Shown here: positions 33,042 through 42,000 of the stretch, piece by piece
How positions within the stretch are numbered: position 1 is the first letter of the stretch
Layout: the number at the start of each line of letters is the position of its first letter
Source: Durusdinium trenchii
Lineage: Eukaryota; Sar; Dinophyceae; Suessiales; Symbiodiniaceae
Direction: 5' to 3'
Assembly: GCA_963970005.1 (NCBI GenBank)
Contig: CAXAMN010027395.1
Span: 259,455 to 323,454, forward strand
DNA length: 64,000 bases
Notes under the pieces: model-generated
Seen by the model: only the letters and a program-made list of their open reading frames with translations
The model's database searches: none
What the model was told of the DNA's origin: nothing
Translations under genes and position numbers: made by a program

Positions 33042-36000
33042 GTGAGGTTGTTTGTCGTTTGCTCATGATGCCACGTAGTGTTACAGTATTTCAACCCTGC
33101 CAGAGCTGTCAACCCTGTTTTTGGACCTTAGTCTATCAAACTACCGTGTGCTTCTCATGGGTCATGATGATCATGATGACAGTATGATTGAACTCATTTA
33201 CATAGAAAGTAACCAAAACAGCCTAAGACCATGAGCAAAATAGACAACCCAGCAAGCTGCAAAGACAAACTATGATAAACTATGCGATTTGTTCGGCACT
33301 ACTTTTGTGTCGCATCCCAATTGGAGTATGAGGTATTTATGCTCACTGGATCAAAGAGGAGCTTTCGAAGGAAGCGGCTTGTTTGGAGCTGCCCTTCTCC
33401 GTGGCTTTCTTGGCGGCTTTTGCGCTGTTTGCCTTGGGATACCTAGGGCAGGATGTCGTAATGAGCGTGGAGAACTCAATCGAGACCGACATCATCGAAA
33501 ATGCCAACTTTGCATTTGAGGGCTACTTCGGGAACAAGAATGTCAATGACGTGAAGCTTCCCTGCAAGAACAGGTGAGATAATAGAGTAAGGACCATGTT
33601 TTGCGTACTGCCTTTTGCCCCCTGACATGGTGCAATGTTGGTGGCCACTTGAAGGTGCGTTGAATTGAACATGTTTGGATTATGAAAAGAATATGTGGGC
33701 CTCCGTCCCAGCATGCACTGGCTAAGTGGACCATTGCTACTCAAGGGGCTCAATCTTCATAGGAAGGGAGTTAAAGCCGGTGGCGGAAATGAGACATCAG
33801 TGCCGTCAGCAGTTGCCCCGGTTCTGCTCCACTGACTTTAAGCAATTCTTCCAGTCGCAAAGTTGCATCAGCCTGGATTCATACTTGGTATAGGTGGAGG
33901 AGAATGAGAAGGACATATCACTGGGTTGATCCTTTTGCTACGGAGAAGGAACCGCGCACCAACTTCTCGCGCCAGCTGAGGAATGACTTCTCAGACTTCT
34001 GGTCTTGGACACGGCTGGGTGCTATGACTTCTCATGGAAACCTTTTGTTGCCTGCGACCCCTCATGAAATTTCATGCTTCCCTTGTCAAACGCTCGTCTG
34101 ACATGAAGAAAAATATGTTCACCATGTGTGTACCGACCCAACGACGTCAAACTGCACATGGAACACACATGGACAAACTCCTGAGCGCTACTAGGGTGTG
34201 TTACTTGTTTTCGACGTGAGCAGCCAAGGTATGATACCCTTGCTCTTTCCTGATGTGCCTTATACCTATTCCGAGGGTTTGGAATCTGTGGTGCCTGATG
34301 GCTACAACGTCTCAGACTTGCCCACCCAATGGTGTTTGGGCACAATTGGCCGTGTGCATGTCCTCGAATAGCTGCATTTCATGTCCTCTTGTTGGCACTT
34401 CACAACGCCGCTTTGGGCGCCCATCCGTCTCTCAGAGCTTCGTCGCGCTTTTGCCATGCACTGTAAGTAGTGGAAATCAGCGGTAGACCATCCGCTGTGA
34501 CCGGACTTCCACCGATGACGGTGACATCACCGAAGGATTCACCGTTTCACCCCAGGTCCAGTTGTGAGCCAAGGTAGGAGAGGGCCAATCCCGACGTTTA
34601 CCATCGTATACGTGTCAATTTGCACTTCATCTCCGTTTTGTTGGCTTTGATGGTTGCCATTGATCGTTTTTGACTTATCATTATGAAACTCAGATCTATG
34701 TTTGTAATTATTTTTTTGATCACGTTATATAATTAGAGTTACTGTGTACATCTTAAGGATGATATTGATTGAAGTTCTCCATTCTTCTCCCCTAATTGAA
34801 GGCCTTGAGGGGAATTGGTGACCTTGATGGGTATGCGATGGGGAATTCTTTTGACATGACTGGAGTACAGTGTGGCTGCGGGCAGGTTGTACCCGGGCTA
34901 TCAGAAGCCAGCGCCCATTCAGAATGACTACCTGAGATACAACCGGATCATTGGTGGCCCGAGGTTTCGCCAGGAAGTCTCAGCTGATGATAAGGCAACA
35001 TGCAACTTGGTGTTGCTTCCAAAAACTGATAACGCCCAACACATTGTGATCGACATTGTGGTAGTGATGGTTGAATGTTGTGCGCTAGGTCATGGTCTCC
35101 AGGTTGTGGTGTGCTTGTGTGTGGAGTCTGAGGTACATACTTTGGAGACGAAGCTACCTTCAGAACATGGATCATTGGAGTTGCTTCAGAATTTGTTGTG
35201 CATTGAAATGAGGATGCTCCAGAAACTTTGGTACCACATATAAATGTATATATATATATAGAAAAAAACATATATATATATGTGACATATAGTATTAATT
35301 ATATACCGGTCCACTTCTGGATGTTTCCACATGCCACCAGACAACCAAGACCCCGCGGCACCGTCGGGAGGTGCCAATCTTGCCCGGAATCTACTGTATC
35401 AGTTTAATCGTTTAGGGAGTTTGGAGGATCGTATCTTCCTGAACCAATGTGTAGTCTACCAGTTTTCTATGTGAGTTGCTGGACAGTTGTCCCTCACAAC
35501 CCTGAAAACCCTTGGGTTTGAAGTTTGAAGGGTCTTCAAGTTCGACCCCTGCTACAGGGGGATATCTGGTTTGTGGTCACAGGCCCCAGGACATTCACCC
35601 CCCATCTCCGAGGATCGGGAAACCCTGCACTCACTTTGCCCAGCATGAGCTGCCACCCGACCTGATCGCAACGGAGTCCTTCGCTGCGAAGCCCGAGCGG
35701 ATCGAATGGTTCCTGCCAGAGTCAGAGGGCAAAAGAGCACTGCTCCAGCGTGTGATTGACATGGAGGATGCTTGGTGTGAGATGTGACGGCGACAAGTTT
35801 TTTGGCAATCACTGCTTTGTTCTTGTTGTTTGTGTGTGTGCTTGATGGTGAAGAGCTTCCAGTTCCCTTTTCGTCACCTTTCAGTTGAACTGGGACATTC
35901 CAATATTCCCTATATTCTCTCTCCCACGTGTCAGTTTGTCATTTGACAACCTCGTTTCCTGCAGATTTGGAGAGCACGTACATAGAGCACCCCAAAATGG

Positions 36001-39000
36001 CTAAGTACTATGATGCGGTTATGTTCCTGACTGACAAGCCCTTGAAATAAACTCAATCGAAGCTGAAGGAAGTTGTCCAAAACCTTTTTGCCAACTCGTT
36101 TTCCATGTTTGTCCATCACGGAGTGGCCGAGAGAATAGGCTTGTGATCCAATCTGTATCAATGCTCCGTCAGCAAGACCGCACCTGCCTGCGCCCGAAAA
36201 TGCTGTTGGATGAAATCCTGCACTGTCCCACATGTCATGACAAACAGATGTCATCATTCCCATGGTCCAACAGGGATTTGCATTGGTTTCATCAGCACTG
36301 CTTGTCTGGTTTGAGATACGGTAGCTTGTCCAGTTCAGGACGGCTGCTACTCCGCCAGGGTGCAAAACCGCACCTGCTTATGCCATTTGGATGAGCAAGT
36401 GCCGATGAGGGATAAAGGGGGTGTTCCCAACAGGTGTCTTTATGGTTCCTGCAATTCTGTTGGGGTTGCATTGTGGCGGGGTATGATTGTTTCGAGCATG
36501 CCATATTGTGCCGAGCTCTGTCACGGGCACGCACACCTGAACCGTTCCACGCTAGCAAAAGGGGCAGGCAGTGTGCATAGTGTGAACGTCCAAGTCAAGG
36601 CACGGGCACTGTGCCACCCTTTAACATCTAAGGTCAAGACTTCCAGCATTGTTTTTGTTGGTCCGTTTTGGGTAGGCCACAACACGAATCAAAGCAGCCA
36701 CCAGCCACAGATCACATAGATGAGTCCGCTAGACATGGATGGGCGGGATGGGCTTCTTTCTTGGGAGCTGGCTGCGTTCCAGTCAGGTGATGCTGATGGT
36801 TTGTTCAGATTGATTTGGTTGGGTTTCAGGAAGTTAGCAGCGGATTTGTTTTGCCATTGTGGAGATTTCTGATGAGCAATTTCTGCTGATGAGCCCTACA
36901 AAGTTTGGGGAAAATCGTCCTGGGCGTTTTCAATCGACGTGACTTTGGGGGTGTGAGTCTTTTGGAATCTGCTCCATGAGTCTTTTGGAGGTGAGTGGTG
37001 TTGGCACTTGCGAGGTGAGTGGTGTGCGCAGCAGGTCTCTGCACATCCATGGCTTGACGAACAGACTCAACGGATTGAAATCGCGTTTATCACCTACAAC
37101 GCGCACTATGGCTTCTTGGAAGAATGCGCAGTAGAAATGGCATCCCAGAAGTGGAAACTCGCTCTCGATTTGTGATGATGTTCGGCACAAAGGAGCCGTG
37201 TTCATGTTCCATTACTGTACTGTTTTGGGAGTGTGACCAGCACCCCCAAGGACTCCAGGTTCAATAGAGAGACATCGAACTATTTACTTTGGGAGTCCAT
37301 TGTTGGGGGTCTTTGCATTGTGTGTCAGGCCCACGCTCCCCGCAACGTGTGAGGTTTGTACAACTTGGCATCGGTGAACTTTTGGTTCAATCGGGCCGGA
37401 CATATCTACCAGCGAGCTCCTCGACAACAGACGTTGCGTTTGCTTTTGTGTTTTTCCCTGATGTGATGTAAATGGTTTTGTGCGCATGTCTAGAAGCCCG
37501 CATGGAGTCTAGTTGTGCCCAGTGTTGAAGACTCAGCGCCGATTGGCCCCCATGTTGGTCATCACCTTGGTCGTTGAGTCACCCGGTTCCTAGCTGTGGC
37601 CTCCCTATTGTCAAGCAGGTGTTGCAATGAGAATTGACTTTATATTTGTACAAAGGCAACCAGCATCTCCAAGATCTATATATAATGACACCATATGAAA
37701 TCTCCCCTTTAGTAAATTTAGGTACTGTCACTGCACTAGGATTGGACCATCGTATTGGCAGTTGTATAAATGGCATTCTTTAGATGACGGTAAACATATC
37801 CCACATTGTTGACATCCATGCCAGGATGGTTTCTTTGGGTCTCCAACACCTACATATTTCATCGACTCAGTGTCGATTCAGTCTCGACCATGGTGTGTTT
37901 TGCCACCAAATACAGGGCGGCACCAGAGGATGACTTGGGTTCCATAGTCCCGCTCCTCGCACAGGTCTTTGTGCGCTCCTCATGGGCAGGTTTGGAGCTG
38001 CGCGAGCCGGGCGCGTTGCTGATGATCATTGGAGCACCCAGGAGAAAACCGTCCGGCGCACGGTTTGGAGGGGCTCGGCCGTCCGGGCTATGCTGGTTTG
38101 TAAGCCTGTAAGTGATCCAGACCCAGTAGAAACCACTGGAATCACTGGAACATACTGGAACAAAGGAAGAAGGGTGGGCCCCCATCTTGCGACAAGGCGA
38201 AATGATGATATGTTAAACGTTGATATGGAGTGGAACTACATGGAACTACTTGATCCGCACTTGCCAAAGGATCCCAAAGGAATCATTTGGTCATGCTCGT
38301 TGATTTGGTCTAGTTTTCACATGTTTTCACGCATAGGCAGACTTTGTTGGAACTCAGTGTGCTGTTGCAGATGCCAGCAACTGCCTCGCTGTTTGGCAAA
38401 GCGATGAGGCTGGGGTTTTGTGGGTCTTGGGCTGCCTCTACCTCGCCAAAGTGGAGGTTCTCGAGATGGCCACGCACCTTGTCTGTACTGTGAATAGTTT
38501 GGGCACAGGGCCTTGTTTGGGTGCCCCACTCACATCGATGGAGACGAAACTTCCGTGCTACTTGTAGATGAATGAATCTCGCGAGAACGTGTCGGTTTCA
38601 GCTGGAAGGGGGAAGATTGCTCGGAGGGAGGTTGTTGAAAGAGCTCTTTGGGGGAACTTGGGGCATGTTGATGTCTCAGTGAATTTGTATGAATTTATCG
38701 ATGGAGAAACTCCTCCTGCAAAACGTGTGATGGCGTGCAACCTCACTAGCACTTGGCTTGCACCACCCCTTGCGTCAACCCATTAGCGCCCTTAGGTGTG
38801 TAGTACCCCTGGGAGGGTCCGTGTTGCAGGCAAATATCTAATGACACCTCGTAAGTCCTACGGAGCACAACTGTGGTAAGTGGACCACGTTTGAACCTAA
38901 AGCCTATCCAAGCACCTTCTCAGGAGGGAAACACACAGGGTCGTTGGGGACGGTGGACCTGTACGCTGTCGAGGTTCATCCAGAAGTCCAACAAGCTTTG

Positions 39001-42000
39001 GTACCAGACCTTGGCCCAAGACTATGCGGGCTTTTGGAATTGCGTAGACTGGTTGGCGATCATCATGACGCGACTTGGCCTTTGGACTGTGGCATGGCCC
39101 TCTGGGGGCCGCAAGATGCCACGTGTCATACACCCTCAGTGATTGATCAAGCATATCAGAGCTTGCGGTGGCTTGTTTGTTTTGTTTGCCCAGAATCACC
39201 CAAATTATATATATATATATTTATGGATCTAATAAGACGTGTTTCTGGCAAGCACAGAACCCAGGCTCGTGATTTGCGGCAGCTTTGGCTTGTTGCACTT
39301 GTTTATTGGAGATGTGAACTACAAGCTCGGCCAGATTGTGGCGGATGTTGATGCCAATGGCTATCCACCGGTGCAGGTCTACCGACAGAGCATCTCTGAC
39401 TTCGCGGATTCCGTGGTGGCGATGCTCGACGTTGAAGGCGCCGGGGTGGGGGTCTTGCGATGTCGTTCGGTGCGAGTGATGGAACACTCAGAGATGGCAA
39501 AAGAGTTCCTTCCAAGAGCCAAACGTACGGAAATGGGGCGTGTCTACAGAGAAAGACCGGCCAGGCGAGAAATAGCGCCTCAGGGGACTTAATGCACAAA
39601 ACAGTATGTGTTTGGGAGATGAGCATCCAGCACTCGTAGCTGTGTCACCATCAAAGTACATCGCAGCCAAGTGGATTCCACCTGCGCAAGAGCATACTTT
39701 GTTCGTTTTTGTTCCCAATAATGGCACCATATGGCACGATGAATAATCCTTTTGACGCCCTCCAAGCCTTGTTATAGAATAGACTCATAGCTGCACGCGT
39801 TTTGGCGCCATGCTTTCTTGTTTTTGTCCCATGCTATCATAAGAGAATGACATGGTAGCCGGGACAAGGCTCGCAGAGCAAAAAGGAAAAACATGGGTGC
39901 AATGTAAATAGCTTTTTGCTCCTGGAGCTGGTTGCAGGTAACTTTCGCTTTTGGCTTTGCATCTACCCTGTGGTGCTCTTGATGCGTTTGTTCAAGTCCT
40001 TTGCGGCTCAAAAACGCCTGGCCATTGTGACTGATACCTTCAGTGTGGCCTACAACGACCTCATGCACTTCTTCGTCGTGTTCCTTTCAGTCTACTTCTG
40101 TATGACGGCCATTTGGCTGTGAGAAACTGACAACTTTTTTCAACATACAGAAAGATTCAGCACCTCAGCAGATTCAGCTGTCCGCTGACAGCCTAGGTGA
40201 ATGCAGTGATCTTTTTTGGGCAGGAGTTGTCCAAGAGAAACACTGCAGCTCCGCAAACCTTCGTCAGATACGACAACATCAGATGTAACATCTCAGGTTT
40301 TTGGATGTCAGCGCATCAAATCCACAAATTGGTCAAGACCTGCATAATGGTGTTTCTTCAAAGATGGGCTATGTGGGTGTTGAGTTGGCAAACATGTCAT
40401 GCTGTGGAGTGCCGGGATGTGCTTCCCACATCTTCACAAAGCCATGCACCGCTGCTTGCAGGACATGCTAGACTTCGCCACCATTGACCGAGCGCTGCAT
40501 GCTTGCTTCTGATCAAATTATTAGCTTGGAACTTGTATCCTTTCGATGCGTTCTCCCAAGAGCAGGGAAGTAACATAAAGCATCGATGCAGATTTTGAAA
40601 TAGAACCCACGAAGGACTAGTTTATATTTTCCTTAACCATGGAGTACTGTCAGGTGTTGGGTTCCCTATTTATCTTGGAAGACGTTCATCCTCATGATGT
40701 TTATTTTTGCTCACAAGGACACATTTTAGAGTGAAGGGGCTCCGCAGCCACCGGGTTTTCATATCCTTTTTGATGTGCCGGGCGGCTCCATAGTTGTTGA
40801 GTTTGCCGGAGCCGATGGCTGCGGATCCAAGGTTTCCGCGCGATGCTGGGAGATTGGGATTGGGAGGCCATGGGGCGAATTGGGATCCACAAGGCCTTCG
40901 CTTGGTTCTTCTCCTTCATGTTGGCCACTTGCCAGAGGAAGGTCTATGATCGGATTGACGCGGACAAAAACGGGCCAAACTCCGAGTGAAGCTCAGAGTT
41001 TTAGTGTGTGTGTGTGTGTGTTCGTAGTGCTACGCCGGTGTTTGGACATTTTGACTTTGACAGCAGCGTTTGAACAACTCCTTGCTCGGCGCTCCTGGAG
41101 TTGTAAGCCCGTCGGGCCTTTACAGCAGGACATGGACACTAATGATTCTAGAACAAGGATGGTCACAGAACGTCACAGAGATTTCTAGATGAAGGAGGCT
41201 GAACATGTGACTGTTTGAACCCTTGAGCCTCAGGCCATAGAGTCATGTAACATTCCTATAAACACAATCAGTATATTCATAGTTGTTCGAGTGGGTAATA
41301 TTTGCACAATTTCAAGAGCCCACCACATCTCTCAATGTTGAAGGCCTCATGACTTGAACATGTCGTGCTTTTTGTCCTCAGTCGTTTTTTGAGGTCATGG
41401 TCATGGTCTTGTTGAACATGCTGGTCGCCATCCTCATGGAGGCCTATGGCGTGGTCAAAGACGATGCAAAGAATGCCGACTCCTTGTTGCCTGGCTGTGG
41501 TAGAGTCGCAGAACTGTTGGAATGCCATGCAGCAGGTAGGTGCTTTTTTCAATCAAGGAGCCAGGTAGCCTTTGGAGTTCTGCAGCCACTTGCTGGACAG
41601 ACGTTGATATCCAGAACTAGGCAAGAGTGCAACGGCTTGCCTTGGCATGACTAATCGCAGCCGTCAGTTGGGCCGAAGTTCCCCCTGGTGGGAAGCGTTT
41701 TGTTGGGCTGTTCCCTCCACGCTGACCACCATTGTCCCGATCCCCAGTGATCCCCAGCAACTTGGGGTGCAGTACTGTTGGATCGGCAGAGGCCCCCGTT
41801 GCGACAATGTGGCTTGTAGGCGGACAAAGTATGACAGAGTAGTATATATATACAGTATACAGTATTATATAGTTTTTGCCCAACGCTCCCGAGCACAATC
41901 GGTGCATGGCAAATGCATGATTCCTTGCGATTCGGCGCTCGAAGCGCGATTCAGGGCGCCTGAGACTTGGGAGAGCCAAGGTTTCAGCAGACTCGAAACA

